DNA of 64,000 bases from Gerris lacustris (GCA_951217055.1 OX578286.1:8844033-8908032), one strand, 5' to 3'. Shown: positions 13,040 to 24,948, numbered from the stretch's first letter. The notes: generated by a model not told the origin, from the letters alone. Numbers and translations: made by a program.

Positions 13040-14310
13040 TTTAGGTTTCTGTATAAAGTACAAAAAGAAACCTTATACAACGGCTCTGTCTGTCCATTGG
13101 TGTCTGTCCGTTGCTTGTTTCAATTCATAAACTACTATAGCTAGGAACATGATATTCGGCACACAGGTGCATCTCGGCATTTGAGATAACTGGACACATT
13201 TTGGATTTTCACACTTAACATTTTCAAGATGGCGGGCGACTAAAAAAAAAGTTTTTAAGTCACCATGGCATGTTATATATCAATTTAAAGGTCTTGAAAT
13301 GAAGAAAAAGAATATACAACTATTAAAATTTCCTACGTAATATTTTAAAGATGGCGGCCAATATGGCGGGCAACTAAAAAAGGTTTTTAGTAACTATTAC
13401 ATGTTACACATCAATTTAAAGGTCTTGAAGTGTAGAAAAAGAATATGCAATTAATAAAATTTTACACCTAAGTTTCAAGATGACGGCCAATATGGTGGGT
13501 GAATAAAATAGTATATTATGTTACTAGGCTGTGAAGTTAGTCTTTTCTTTGTCGAGCGAAGCGAGACAGTATATATTGCCAAGGTAAAGAAAAAACACTT
13601 CACAGTCGCGTAGCATATGCTATTTTTTCCGAGGTAGCAGACAATGAAAAAACATTAAATATTAATCTCTTATCAATATATAATAATAACAAATATTAGT
13701 ACATACATAAGACTTAAAAAAAGAAACCTTAAAAAGAGGTTACACTTTAAGAAAAGATAAATAAAACGCATTGACATCCAGCGGATTTTAATCGTACTAG
13801 AAGCATTTCTACAAAGACTGCAGCGGTACTAACGGAAGTTTTGACAACTACCCACCGGAAAATAAAAATATTTTAATTCCTTGGACGTAAATGATTTTTT
13901 CTTTACAGCTAGGAGTAATGAAAAGATTTTTTAAGTCCGCATAATGAAAAAATGGATTTTAGCTATGTTTTTTAGGCTCTAAAGTTACTATTTCACAGCC
14001 TACCACGGAAAAACAAGTTTTTAGTCACCATGACATGTTATAATGAAGAAAAAGAATATGCAACTATTAAAATTTCGCACATAATATTTTTAAAATGGCG
14101 GGCAATATGGCGGACGACTAAACATTATTTTAGTTACCTCAATTTGTTGTAGTTTTATCAATTTAAAGGCCTAGAAGAGTAGAAAAAGTATATTACCTAC
14201 TATCAAAAAATTAGTGTAATTATATTACACTTAATAATTTTAACTTTAATGTACAGAAACCGGCGATTATCGCCCCACGTCCTTACATGCGAAGCGCGCC
14301 TTACTTGTTA
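13040..14310 (-). mobile_element. Family J element, sense minus, with internal tandem copies
   Basis: On the plus strand it starts with the hairpin AGGTTTC / GAAACCT (13043-13073) and (GTCT)n-like sequence at 13085-13110. Three roughly 150-bp body copies follow, each with AAGATGGCGG-type and ATCAATTTAAAGG words. It ends in the palindrome GGCGATTATCGCC (14264-14276) and GCGCGCCTTACTTG. A second copy is at 42262-42905. A shorter inverted pair (CTGTGAAGT / ACTTCACAG) bounds 13530-13607. Confidence 0.7.
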
Positions 14311-14345
14311 GATAATAGACTGTTTTCTGTTTTTTTTTTTACTGG

Positions 14346-14645
14346 TCTTATATTACTTTGCTTTGTAAGTTTCATCGCACATTTCCGTTTCCCCAATTTT
14401 GAACCACTTCCCGTGATTCAATCTTCCCCAAATTTTGTACATAGAAACAACTATGGTCAATAATACAGAAACCAAAAAAAAAAAAAAAAAAAAAATGGCG
14501 TCAAATTTATTTGCTTTTTAAGATTCATCGCACACCTATTATTACCCCAATTTTGAACCACTTACTGTCATTCAATCTTCCCCAAATTTTGCACATAGAT
14601 ACAACTATGGTGAAGATTAAAGAAACAAAAGAAAAAAAAAAGAAG
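14346..14645. repeat. Tandem duplication of about 160 bp separated by poly-A
   Basis: Both halves contain TTCATCGCACA, CCCCAATTTTGAACCACTT, TTCAATCTTCCCCAAATTTT and ACAACTATGGT. Each ends in an A-rich run (14468-14495 and 14618-14643), which suggests two A-tailed insertions or one duplicated A-tailed insertion. Confidence 0.75.
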
Positions 14646-14842
14646 TTGAAAATATGACTAGTTTTGAAAAATGGCATATTTATATTAATTATTTTTAATA
14701 AACTTTGTTATTTGACTTATCTTTCTGTCTTGGGATGTTGTTCTAAAATTATCATCTATCGTTGACTATACTTTTTGGTACTTCTACTATTTCCAATTAC
14801 TACTACCTATACTCATGCTGTATATTTTAACAATGTAGAACA

Positions 14843-14992
14843 CATACCATGCTCTACTAACTACGGTCGTGTTAGATTCACCTGATACTGTACAAAAGAT
14901 TCTGGAGCGCATGAAAAGCCCCTACTCCGAAATCATTTCCATTTCAACCTCCTTCGTCCCAATCTTTATCTTTTTCTTCATTAAACTCTTCT
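14843..14992 (+). other. Weak candidate coding remnant (about 50 codons)
   Basis: A frame beginning after an acceptor-like TTTTAACAATGTAG reads with normal-looking composition, including SPDTVQKILERMKSP. It then decays into a hydrophobic, T-rich stretch. I do not recognise the family. It could be a chance frame or a relic of a transposon protein. There is no ATG at its start. Confidence 0.2.
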
Positions 14993-15240
14993 CCCTATTT
15001 TATAATGATTATAAACCAATGCAAAAAATAACGAGGAAAGAGTTAAAGCAATAAAATATGAAAAATACAAAATAAAAAGAGAACAGTATTAAACCCTTAC
15101 TAAAAAAATATAGGTTATTATGAAATTAAAACAATTAAAATATTATAATATTTTATAAACAGTTTATTTATAGTTTAAAATCTCATAGTGTAGAATCCAT
15201 TTCAAGCATCCTTAAACAACCAGAATAGTTAGAAGTAGTC

Positions 15241-16690
15241 CTGCCAATTAGTGTGGCACATTGCTTCTTCACATACTATCTATGCTTTCACAATCTATTA
15301 CTGTCAAATTTATGTTATTTCCCCCCCTTTTTTGCTTTCGAGTTTAGCAAAGGTAACGGAAGCTATGTGAGTGTTCTGAAGAACGAAATATGTTTATGTC
15401 TCCGATTTCAAAAATTCAAAGACAGAAATCCTTTTCGGAAATCAGTGAATATTTTAGTTCTGAGTCTGTCTGTCGGTCTGTCGCTCAATTTTTTCTCACC
15501 AACATATCTCAAAAACTACACTTTCGATTTTAATTAAATTTGTATGGTAGGTCATAATTAGCCCATTGTTGGTCCTGTATAAGTTTCAACCTTTTGCGCT
15601 CATTTGTTTCTCTTCTTCATACGCACAAACATACATTTATTTATACCTATATCTTCAAAATTACTTATCTGATTTTTATGAAATTTGGATGGTTTGTCAA
15701 AAGTAACCCGCAGTTAGCGCCAGATTAATTTCAACCGTCTGTGCTCTTTACATTTGTCTAAATTGATACTTTAATCCAGGGGTTCCCAACCTTTTTCCTT
15801 CATAGACCCCTTTTAAAAAAATTATTTTCTTCATCGACCCCCTTGCCTTTTTCCATTAATGTACAGCATAAAATGTTAGAAGAATTTTAATAATAATTGC
15901 ACTTAAAAATCTTAAAGATAACAATTTGTGCTAAGTACTTGGACAAAAAACTAGAAAAAGTGGTTTTGTATAAGATTTCAGATATATCGATATTGTAATT
16001 GGACAATATGATGATAGTGATCATTGTGTGATAAATTGATTTTTTTTTTTAAATATTTGGCCTGAAATTACCTATCATCGTACAGTCACTATAAAGCTAA
16101 CATAGCATATCTTCTTTTACTTGTTTTAAGTATTCAGCGTAATTTTTCAAAAAATTCTAAACAATTATATTTTCACCTGTAGTGTACTTTTGCAACAGTT
16201 CACTGAAAGAAATTCTTCCGTCACTTCTCTTAATCTGGAGCTATAATATCGAAAAATTAAGCATTTTTTAATATCTTCTGCCATTTCATCCATATAACGT
16301 AGAATGGAAAATTACAGTGCGATATACTTTTTGAAACTGGTTCAGGGCTCATTTTCATAACATTTTTTATTACCTATTTAATTGATGGTGGGCGATATTA
16401 TTTTTTCACCAGTGGTATGTTAATATCCGGCTTCTAATCCACCAACATTATTTACAGAAGTTGACGGCTTAAGAAACTATTATTTCCGCTTTAGAACGAT
16501 ACGCAAATTTTTCTTTTAAATTCATGAAATAATCAATATTCAAACCTTTTAAATCTATATATCAACGACCCCCTGAATACTATAGACCCCTTTCAAATTT
16601 CCATAGACCCCCAAGGGGTCCACCTGGACCCCGTTGGGAACCCCTGCTTTAATTAATGTAAAAAATCAAAACATTTTTGACAGATTTATA
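15241..16690 (-). mobile_element. Family D copy (sense minus) carrying a hAT insertion
   Basis: Begins CTGCCAATTAGTGTGGCAC, has the hairpin-end region near 15333-15370, (GTCT)n near 15464-15482, the shared tail phrase, and the growth-like words CGTCTGTGCTCTTTAC. D resumes after the hAT at TTAATTAATGTAAAAAATC (16651) and breaks off near 16690 where H begins. The right terminal repeat is missing. Confidence 0.75.
15777..16646. mobile_element. Non-autonomous hAT element, 870 bp
   Basis: Left end CAGGGGTTCCCAACC; right end GTTGGGAACCCCTG. Flanking 8-bp duplications are CTTTAATC (15769-15776) and CTTTAATT (16647-16654), 7 of 8 matching. The intact D sequence TTGATACTTTAATTCATG near 23300 serves as the empty site. 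The subterminal ATAGACCCC / GACCCC word repeats near both ends. No transposase frame is present. Confidence 0.85.
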
Positions 16691-16970
16691 TAAAAAACAT
16701 TTTTTTCGCTTGACGTGAATTATCCACCATTTTAGATTTGAACAGCTGATAATTTTGTGTACACTATATTTTTCCGGTGTGCACTTGAAAACGATGTTTA
16801 ATAATGGAATGTTTCATGTTTTTATCTCATTTGATTCACAAGTTATTGAAACCGTAATACAGAGTGACAGACAGACAGACAGACACACGAACGAAACTAT
16901 AAAGGTTTATTTTTTTTGGATTTATCAACAAAACCCTAAAAACTGGGGGAAAATTAAATAAATTGTATAA
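16691..16970 (+). mobile_element. Family H copy, sense plus
   Basis: Shares with 50450-50700 the words GTGAATTATCC(A/G)CCATTTT, GATTTGAACAGCT, ATACAGAGTGACAGACAG, and a terminal AAGG-TTT...AAACCCTAAAAA hairpin-and-tail. It lacks a defined 5' end because it abuts a broken D copy. Confidence 0.65.
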
Positions 16971-17834
16971 AAATTGCACTTTACTATTTTACTACTACTA
17001 CTATGCCATTTATTATACATTTATTGTATAATAAATGGCACTTTACTCACGAGGTACATACAATATTTTATCTCCAGTAGGTAGAAAATACACATTTTCG
17101 TCCATTGCACAGTTTTTATTTATTATTTTAATAAATAACAATAACTATTAGCCCTTTTAATAGCAGATATAAGAGATTAAATGTTAAATTGGAATTAAAC
17201 TCAAATAGAAGGTTATTTAGATGCAGGTTATAAACAAAGATTAACATGGTCAAAAAAGCGCAGTGCTGCCAACCTGATTTCAACAACTTCATTACATTAG
17301 CCATTCATTTTCTACTATTTATTATAAAATAATTAAGTTGCAATCTTTACTTTTTTGCCCTACTTTTACTTTTTCGCCCTACTTTTACTTTTTGAGTTCA
17401 GGGATGAAAATATCTGTTTTAATCCCTCTAAACTAATTCAAAATCATAACTATTTCGCCCTACTGCAGATAAAATCATTTAAGTATTCGAAATAGGACGC
17501 GAGTATATTTGTATAAGCTATGTGCCATAATGATTGGAAGATTATTTTTATATAATTTGTTTAGTTATTAGTTCTTAATTCTAAAACTATCAAAACTATA
17601 TAAATTTTTTTTATTTATTGAATATGATGCCGCATTATATTGAATATTAACACCAGATAATGAAATGTGACTGAACTTTTTCCCCGTTAAAGTTACGGTT
17701 GTGAAAATACCGTCTCTCTTAAATAAATAATTTGAGAAAGCCACAAATCGATTTCCTCCTACTTCTATGAAACCGGCCTTTTACATTTTCTCATTTGGAC
17801 TGGCAATAAAATAATAATGAACACAAACTTACAC

Positions 17835-17835
<1 letters not shown>
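16971..17835. other. AT-rich gene-free stretch
   Basis: Contains a perfect hairpin at 17004-17040 (listed separately) and a short iteration TTTGCCCTACTTTTACTT near 17350-17395. Nothing else is recognised. Confidence 0.6.
17004..17040. repeat. Perfect 16-bp inverted repeat with 5-base loop
   Basis: TGCCATTTATTATACA, then TTTAT, then the exact inverse. It is isolated from any family I identified. Confidence 0.9.

Positions 17836-17925
<90 letters not shown>
17836..17925. repeat. (TA)n microsatellite, about 90 bp
   Basis: Uninterrupted alternating TA. Confidence 0.95.
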
Positions 17926-17927
<2 letters not shown>

Positions 17928-18279
17928 GTAATTTGTTTTCGAAGTATATAAGTTGCGTGTTGATTGGTCAAGAAGTGAAGCAAGTAAAATTGCCTGTTAC
18001 TAAGGCAATTGTTTTTCTGAATAATGACCTATTTGATTGTCAACAAATAGCTTAGCAATTTCATTATTTTTTTAATTTAATAATTTTAATAATATGAAGT
18101 TATGGAATATCAGCGTGGATTTTAATATTTTATTTATTAGGGTGTATAAGTTATAATGGAAAAAAGTATTAATATTTGATTTTTTTATACAGTCCGGTGA
18201 GGGTAGTATTTTGCATATACTTAGTTCAGAAAAATAGACAGTTAAACGAAATCAAATTAATAATACATAATAATAAATA
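17926..18279. other. AT-rich stretch, nothing recognised
   Basis: No family match or credible frame. Confidence 0.55.
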
Positions 18280-19455
18280 GTCTGCCAATAGTGTGGCACA
18301 TAACTTCCTCGTATCCTATCCTTTATTTTGATGGATGTTTTACTTTTATGACCTATTATAGTCTTGTTTATTTAATTTTGACTAATTTTGGTCCCAAGAT
18401 TATCGAAGCTAACGGAAACAATGTGACAGTACTGAAAATTAAATATTTTTATGTCTCTGATTTCAGAAATTCGGTACTTCTTTAGATTGTTACTCCCCTG
18501 TGATTTTTTTTTTATAATATAAATAACTTTGACTAAATAAATATTAAGACAAAGGGATGTTTTGTCCAATGAACTTTGGGACGAAGGAATATCACACTTC
18601 TGTTTTTATAAGGGGAGGAACAGTCTAAAGAAGAACATTCTGTACACCTTCTTTAGATTGTTAACCTCCTCTGTTTTTTTTATAAGGGAAGTAACAATCT
18701 AAAAAAGTGCCAGAAAGGCTTGGACAAAAATATTTTTCAAACAACAAACAACATTTTGGGGGTCGTGCGTGTCTGGTCGATCGGTCTGTAGTAGTATTAG
18801 AATTGTTTCAAATAACTTGTTTCCTCTTCGTGAAAATTAATTTTATACATAGTTTTATTCATTTTGCTTCCGAGCTTACTGAAGGTAACAGAATCTATGT
18901 GATCGTTCTGAAGAACGAAACAATTTTAGGTCTCCAATTTCAAAAATGCCAAGGCAGAAATCCGTTTCAGACATCAGGGATCATTTTTGGTTCCGTGTCT
19001 GTCTGTCGTTCAATTTTTGCGAACCATATATCTTAAAAACTACTCGTCTGTTTTTAATGAAATTTGTATAGTAGGTCATATTTAAACTATTGTTAGTTCC
19101 ATATAAGTTTCGACATTTTGCGCTCATTTGTTTCTCTTCCACATGCACACAAACATACATTTATTTACACCTATATCTTCAAAAGTAGTTATCTGATTTG
19201 TATGAAACTTTTATAGTTTATCGAAAGTAGCCTGCAGATAGTCCCAGATTACTTTGAACCGTCTGCGCTCTTTAACTTTTGCTTAATTGATACTTTTATT
19301 CAAGTAAAAAATCAAAACAATTTTGGCAGATTAAAAAATCAGGGGAAACAATTAAACAAATTAGACAATAATGGCTTGTAAAAGCATAAAATCAAATAGT
19401 ACGTGATAGCATGTGATGAAGCTATGTGCCACATTAATTGGCAGTCTATATTTTT
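18280..19455 (-). mobile_element. Family D copy (sense minus) with both terminal repeats and an E insertion
   Basis: Left end AGTCTGCCAATAGTGTGGCAC; right end GTGCCACATTAATTGGCAGTC with the long inner terminal repeat (TGGCTTGTAAAAGCATAAAATC). The sense-strand hairpin region is at about 18868-18910 and (GTCT)n at about 18998-19008. The left part is interrupted by E at 18473-18711. A different segment (about 18712-18865) follows the E, so this copy is a mosaic. Confidence 0.75.
18473..18711. mobile_element. Family E copy inside D
   Basis: Ends GGTACTTCTTTAG and CTAAAAAAGTGCC. Flanking octamers AGAAATTC and AGAAAGGC match at 6 of 8 positions, so the duplication is decayed or uncertain. Confidence 0.8.
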
Positions 19456-19525
19456 TTTTTAACATGTGTAAAACTAAAATATGATGGAAATGTGTAGACG
19501 CACGGATAGATAGAGTAGAATATTT

Positions 19526-19767
19526 GGCACTTCTTTAGATTGTTACTCCCCTTATAAAACAAACAGAAGGGAATAACAATCTAAAGAAGGTGTACAGAAT
19601 GTTTTTCTTTAGACTGTTACTCCCCTTATAAAAAAAGAAGTCGGATATTCCTTTGTCCCAATGTATACATTGGACTAAAAATCCCTTTTCCCTTTCTTAA
19701 TAGTTTTTTAGTCAAAGTCATTTATATTCTAAAACAACATAGGGGAGTAACAATCTGAAGAAGTACC
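19526..19767. mobile_element. Family E copy with perfect 8-bp duplication GAATATTT
   Basis: Ends GGCACTTCTTTAG and CTGAAGAAGTACC. GAATATTT lies at 19518-19525 and 19768-19775. Confidence 0.9.
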
Positions 19768-20384
19768 GAATATTTTGCAAGTATAGTGTGTTTAAAAGAT
19801 TAATGTAAACAGAAAACTTCTATTAAGGCCTGAAGATGCCTCGAGAGGAGGCGAAATATCGCAAAACCTGGTAGTTATTTTTAATTAATACCCTATAGAC
19901 TAGTTAAAGTTAAAATTAATGATTATTATTAATTATATATATGATATAAATATTATTAATGAATAGATCTTTATCATATTTCAATCTCTTCAATTGTTAT
20001 ATTCTTTATTTATTTATTTATTCACACTATATTTAATCATTTCTTAATTTTTAATTCACACTATTCATTCTAACAAAGGGAGTCGATAAATCTAATCTTT
20101 TTGTAATATTCAAGGATTTTTGTATTTTTATTTTAAAATAATAATATTGTAGGCTTTTTAAGAGTTTATTAAGGCGTTATCTATTAAAATAATAATGTGA
20201 CAATACCTTAATTTTATTTAACTATTATGAAATGTCCAATCAATATAATGACATCTGTATAATCAACTATCGCTTGGGAATAATATATTTAAAAAAAGAA
20301 AAAAAAAAACTTTTAATTCTTTGATAAATATGATTGACACCTTAATAAAAAGATTTTTTAATTTCCATTTATTAATTTAAATTT
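19768..20384. other. Gene-free stretch with a hammerhead-core-like hairpin
   Basis: Mostly AT-rich and unassigned. At 19830-19856 the order CTGAAGA, stem GCCTC/GAGGC, GAAA resembles part of a hammerhead ribozyme core. I found no stem III partner or cleavage triplet, so function is unsupported. Confidence 0.3.
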
Positions 20385-20968
20385 TCAAGGTTTTTCTTTT
20401 ATTTCTCCTTCTAAACTCACCGAAGGTAAAAGATCCATTGTAATAATTCTGACGAATAATTTTATTAATAATTCATTATCTTAGCAGAAATCCGTTTCAG
20501 ACATCAGGGAACATTTTTGGAACCCGTGTCTGTCTTTCGGTCTGTCTGTCTGTCTACCTGTCGCTCAATTTTTACGAACCAACATATTTAAAAAAACTAC
20601 ACGTTTGATTTTAATGAAATTTGTATGGTGAGTCATAATTGGTCCATTGTTGGTCTTATATAAGTTTAAACCTTCTGCGCCCTTTTATTCTCTTCTGCAT
20701 GCGCACAAACATACAATTATTTAGACCTATATCTTCATAAGTACTTATCTGATTTGTATGAAACTTTTACAGTTTATCGAAAGTATAACCCGCAGATAGC
20801 CACAGTTTTTTTTAGCCACACGCTGATTGTTATGAAGTTTCAATGGTTTGTTGAAAGTAAATCGCAGATAGCAGCAAATTAATTTCAACTGTATAAGCTC
20901 TTTAACTTTTCCTTAATTGCTACTTTAATTTATGTAAAAAACCAAAACAATTTTGACATATTAAAAAA
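20385..20968 (-). mobile_element. Family D copy, sense minus, left-truncated
   Basis: Contains the decayed hairpin region (CTCACCGAAGGTAAAAG), CAGAAATCCGTTTCAGACATC, (GTCT)n at about 20527-20555, the shared tail phrase, and AAACCAAAACAATTTTGAC. It abuts another D copy. Confidence 0.75.
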
Positions 20969-21625
20969 TAGAATGTTACTTGGTGTGGCACATAGCTTCC
21001 TCGCATCCTATCACATACTTTATTGATTTTATGCTTTTACAAGCAATTATTGTTTAATTTGTGTAATTGTTTCCCCCTTTTTTTTAATCTGTCAAAATTG
21101 TTTTGATTTCTTACATGAATCAAAGAATTAATTTAGCAAAAGTTAAAGAGCGCAGACGGTTCAAATTAATCTGGGGCTATCTGCGGGTTACTTTCGACGA
21201 ACCATCAAAATTTCATAAAAATCAGATGAGTACTTATGAAGATATAGGTGCAAATAAATGTAGGTTTGTGCGCATGTGGAAGAGAAACAAATGAGCGCAG
21301 AAGGTTGAAACTTATATGGGACCAACAATGGGCTAATTATGACCTACCGTCCAAATTCCAAGTTTGCAAAAATTGAGCGACAGACACGCACAAAAAATGT
21401 ATTCTGGTGTCTGAAACGGATTTCTGTCTTGGAATTTTTGAAATTGGAGACACAATATATTTTCGTTCTTCTGAACGATGACATAGCTTCCGTTACCTTA
21501 AGTAAGTTCGGTTCAAAAACGGTTCAAAAAACAAATTTGACACGAATGGCTTGTAAAAGCTTGAAATCAATAACGAAGGAACTACGAGGAAGCTATGTGC
21601 CAAACTATTTAACATTCTATTTTTT
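20969..21625 (+). mobile_element. Family D copy, sense plus, both terminal repeats present
   Basis: AATAGAATGTTACTTGGTG... at the left and ...TATTTAACATTCTATT at the right form terminal inverted repeats that extend inward through the GCTTTTACAAGC region. The (GACA)n tract is shortened and the terminal hairpin (about 21490-21515) is weakened. The 63-aa and 105-aa open frames here are parts of D and contain no domain I recognise. Confidence 0.8.
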
Positions 21626-22254
21626 TTTAAAAAAAAACCTTTTCAAACTTTGGTGATCATAAAATCCATCAAAATTTTAATATTTAAATGTCACTTGATC
21701 ACAATACTCTACATATATATATATATTTAGTAGGTATATGGGAACGTAAAAATGCGGGTATGTCAGAGTCACTTGTTGTTTTTCATTCACTTCTAATAGA
21801 AAGTTTTATTTTAATGCTTGGTTCATCCTATTGATATAATTTATGTATGTCAGTAGATAATTGAATTAGGTTATTGTATTTTGAAGCTATTTGTGAGTAA
21901 CACTTGTATAGGGTGCATTGTAGAGGGTATATTGTTGAGGGTACCCTTTTATTCGCTGTTATTGTAGATGAAAAAGATTGAATGAAAACCATGTTTTCAC
22001 TTTCTAAGACAACACTGTTTGTCCTCTATTGTCCTACGACACGGCCTGATTGAGAGTGAATCTCAGGTAAGAATAGTTCATTCATTAAGTCATTCATCAT
22101 TGTCACAATAAAAGTAAACAACGTCTCAATTACTTTAACTGCGATGTTAGTACTTGAAAATTAATTTTTATCTTTTGTTGTTTGATGTGTGAGATTTATT
22201 GCGGTATTTACATTTTCATAATTCGATGTGTTTTAATAAGAGAAATTAGTATAA
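21626..22254. other. Gene-free stretch, nothing recognised
   Basis: Contains a short TA run near 21714-21725. The composition is slightly more balanced at 21900-22100, but I find no frame worth naming. Confidence 0.5.
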
Positions 22255-22425
22255 TGGCGCGAATATTTGAGTTTGACATTTTTAATAAATTTACACGTTT
22301 TGAGGTCCTCTGAGTCCAAAAAAAGTGTGTCTTCTATAGTCTGCCGTCTCATGCAGACTTGTGGAGATACAATTACCGATTTCGTGATGAAATCAGCATT
22401 CATGTTCAGAGAAATGTATTTTTCA
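22255..22425 (-). mobile_element. Family A fragment
   Basis: Carries ATGGCGCGAAT, TTACACGTTTTGAGGTCC and CATTCATGTTCAGAGAAATG of the A body. The (GTCT)n tract is reduced. Confidence 0.6.
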
Positions 22426-23603
22426 TACATTATGTACTTTATCTTTTATAGTGCCTAAAAACTTTCCCCAATCAAATTTACAAATAAAATGTAATTCACT
22501 ACAGAAAAATTTACAGCCAACATTTAAAAACTGAGTACAAAAATAGAAAAGAATATTGTCAATAATATTGATTGGTGCGTTTAGTCTAACAATATTGATA
22601 TGTGGAGTGGATTGACAGTATTATTGACAAATCTGTCTAAAACTACTGATTGTTTTAGAGCTATTTTGCTTCCGAGCTTATACCGAAGGTAACTGAAGCT
22701 ATAATATGATCGTTCTGAAGAACGGAAATATTTTGTCTCCGATTTCAAAAATTCCAAGAAAAAACTCTGTTTCAGACATTAGGGAACATTTTTGGTTCCG
22801 TGTCTGTCTGTCTATTAATGTTTGAGAACCAACACTTCTTAAAAACTACTCGTCCGATTTTAATGAAATTTGTAAGGTAGGTCATACGTAGATAGCCCAT
22901 TGTTGGTCCTATATAAGTTTTAGTCTTCTGCGCTCATTTGTTTCTCTTCTACATGCACACAAACATACATTTATTAACACCTATATCTTCAAAAGTACTC
23001 ATCTGATTTTTATGAAATTTGGATGGTTTGTCTGAAGTAGACCACAAATAGCACCAGATTAATTTCAACCGTATGCGCTCTTTAACTTTTTGCTCATTGT
23101 TGGTCCCATACAGGTTTCAAACTTTAGCGCCTATTTTTTTCCCTTCCACACGCGCACAAATATACATTTATTTACACCTACAGCTTCAAAAGTACTTATC
23201 GGTTTTGTATGCAATTTTTATAGTTTATCGAAAGTAACCCACACATAGCCACAGATTAATTTTCAACCATCTGCGCTCTTAAACTTTTGTCAAATTGATA
23301 CTTTAATTCATGTAATAAATCAAAATAATTTTGACAGATTTAAAAAAAAAACGGTGGAAACAATTAAATCATTTAGACAATAATGGTATGTAAAAGCATA
23401 AAATCAATAAAGTACGTGATTGGATGCGAGGAAGTTATGTGCCAAACTAATTGCCAAAGTACCTACTCATCTGATTTTTATAAAATTTAGATGATTTTTC
23501 GTAAGAAGCCCGCAAATAGCATCATACTCGTAAATAATCAAAACAATTTTGACAGATTTAAAAAAACGGGGGTAAAAAGAAATGAATTTGATAATAAGAT
23601 CAA

Positions 23604-24101
23604 TATCTACGATTGATACGAAATATAAACATTGTATCTCTGTTTAGATGCGTAGAAAGTGGTATTTACGTAGTTGTATTCATTGCGTATGCGCGTTTCA
23701 TAATTCCTCTTTTTTTGCCTAATTTGCTGTTTGTTTAATTAAAGTAACTGTTAATATCGAGTTTTTAGTGAAGAACAATGAGTGATTTAAGTGATTACGA
23801 CGAAAATGAGGAGATAAATACGCCTCCCGAAATAATTAATTCGGCACAAAATACAACTAATGAATTAATGTCATCTTTATCAAAAGAGAAATACGAACTT
23901 ACATACAGGAAGTTTATTACATTTTTTTCTATATTTATTATTAAAATCCAACAATCATAGATAAAGTACGGTACGCAACTCGTGCAAAAACAGCATTTTG
24001 GTTTGCTCGTATGGTTTTACTACCCTCGCTGTCACTCGGGTGCAAACTCCACACTCGCATGCAAAATGCTACTTTCCACACTAGACGCGTAATGTACTAT
24101 T
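23604..24101 (+). mobile_element. Family F element, coding orientation plus
   Basis: Starts TATCTACGATTGATACG and ends CGCGTAATGTACTATT. It is about 500 bp. In the coding orientation it has a leader, a short reading frame (23778-23960), the word CATAGATAAAGTACGGTACG, and a terminal stem-loop built from CCACAC...CGCATGCAAAATGC and its partner. It sits inside a D terminal repeat. It has no conventional terminal inverted repeats at the outer ends, which fits Crypton-type elements; that assignment is inference. Confidence 0.7.
23778..23960 (+). pseudogene. N-terminal relic of a putative tyrosine-recombinase (Crypton-like) protein
   Basis: This is the best-preserved of five copies. It starts MSDLSDYDENEE, continues PPEIINSAQNTTNELM, then LSKEKYELTYRKF, after which similarity between copies drops and the frame stops at residue 60. 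From memory of the family, proteins with a C-terminal tyrosine recombinase/DUF3504-type domain often start with an acidic leader followed by a '..S.EKYE.TYKKF..W' helix. Here only that leader and helix remain; no catalytic Arg/His/Tyr region exists. It cannot be an active enzyme. Retention of the leader frame across copies is noteworthy. A chance resemblance remains possible. Confidence 0.45.
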
Positions 24102-24176
24102 AAAAGCATAAAATAATTAAATTTTACGAAATAATAAAAGAATACGTGAGGAAGCTATGTGCCACACTAATTGGTT

Positions 24177-24948
24177 GTCTTTTCCTTATAATTATTTAAA
24201 ACTAGAAATGAGAAAACATCGAAACATAGAAGTAAACAATATGACCTTGTTTCTAACTTTTTTAAAAAAATAAAAAAATACATCTTATTGAAAATTCAAC
24301 ACATCAAATACACTAGTAGTCCAACCTGAATAACTAATTAAGTGAAAAGAGGATTTGAAAATGAGAACTCTTGTTTATACGTCGGCATTGTTCTCTACGT
24401 TTTTACTTTCTGACACACTGGCCAAAAACCTTGTTTAAAATCCTTTGTCGATTTAATTTTAGTTTTATCCCCTCTCTCTCTTCAGTTTTAAAAATCCTAC
24501 TCAAGTGCCAACTATTGTAACGAATGTATACAACATATGGGGTTCGCAAATGGAAGAATGAGACACGAATGTAAAATAAAAAATCGAACCCTAGACAATA
24601 GGCAATACTATGTGAGACTTCGTGATAGAAAGTTGAAGAGAAATTATTTATGGTACGCCTACTAAAAAAAAGAAAATTTTTCGTTATGACTCTATACACC
24701 TATACTATAGAATGTACTTCCGATATACATTTTTCATTCTGATCTGGATTGTTTTTTTGTTTCTTTTTCAGTTTATTATTTTTTATTTAAATTGAAGTTC
24801 TTCGAATCGTTTCATATCTTAAGCCGAAGGATATTACCATTTTTATTAAATTAACAATTTTGATTTCACTTTTGTTTATTTAAGACATTGAAGTTTTTTT
24901 TTCTATTTAGATTAGATGAAGTCGTAATGCTTTTCAAGTATAAAAAAA
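24177..24948. other. Gene-free stretch, nothing assigned
   Basis: A 98-codon frame on the minus strand (24403-24699) has no motif I recognise. A GGGTTCGATT word at about 24588 (minus strand) resembles a B box but lacks an A-box partner. Confidence 0.45.

Larger units (their letters stand above)
22661..24176 (-). mobile_element. Family D copy with internal duplication and an F insertion
   Basis: The D hairpin region is at 22668-22700 and the body is duplicated (22980-23100 and 23095-23300 repeat the TTTACACCTA..CTTCAAAAGTAC block). Two right-end blocks end near 23455 and 23603. The final terminal repeat (GAGGAAGCTATGTGCCACAC) resumes at 24102 after F. Part is probably two D copies joined. Confidence 0.7.

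Noticed and set aside
24403..24699. 98-codon minus-strand frame
   Set aside because: No recognisable domain. Length is not unusual for chance in this sequence and there is no supporting context.
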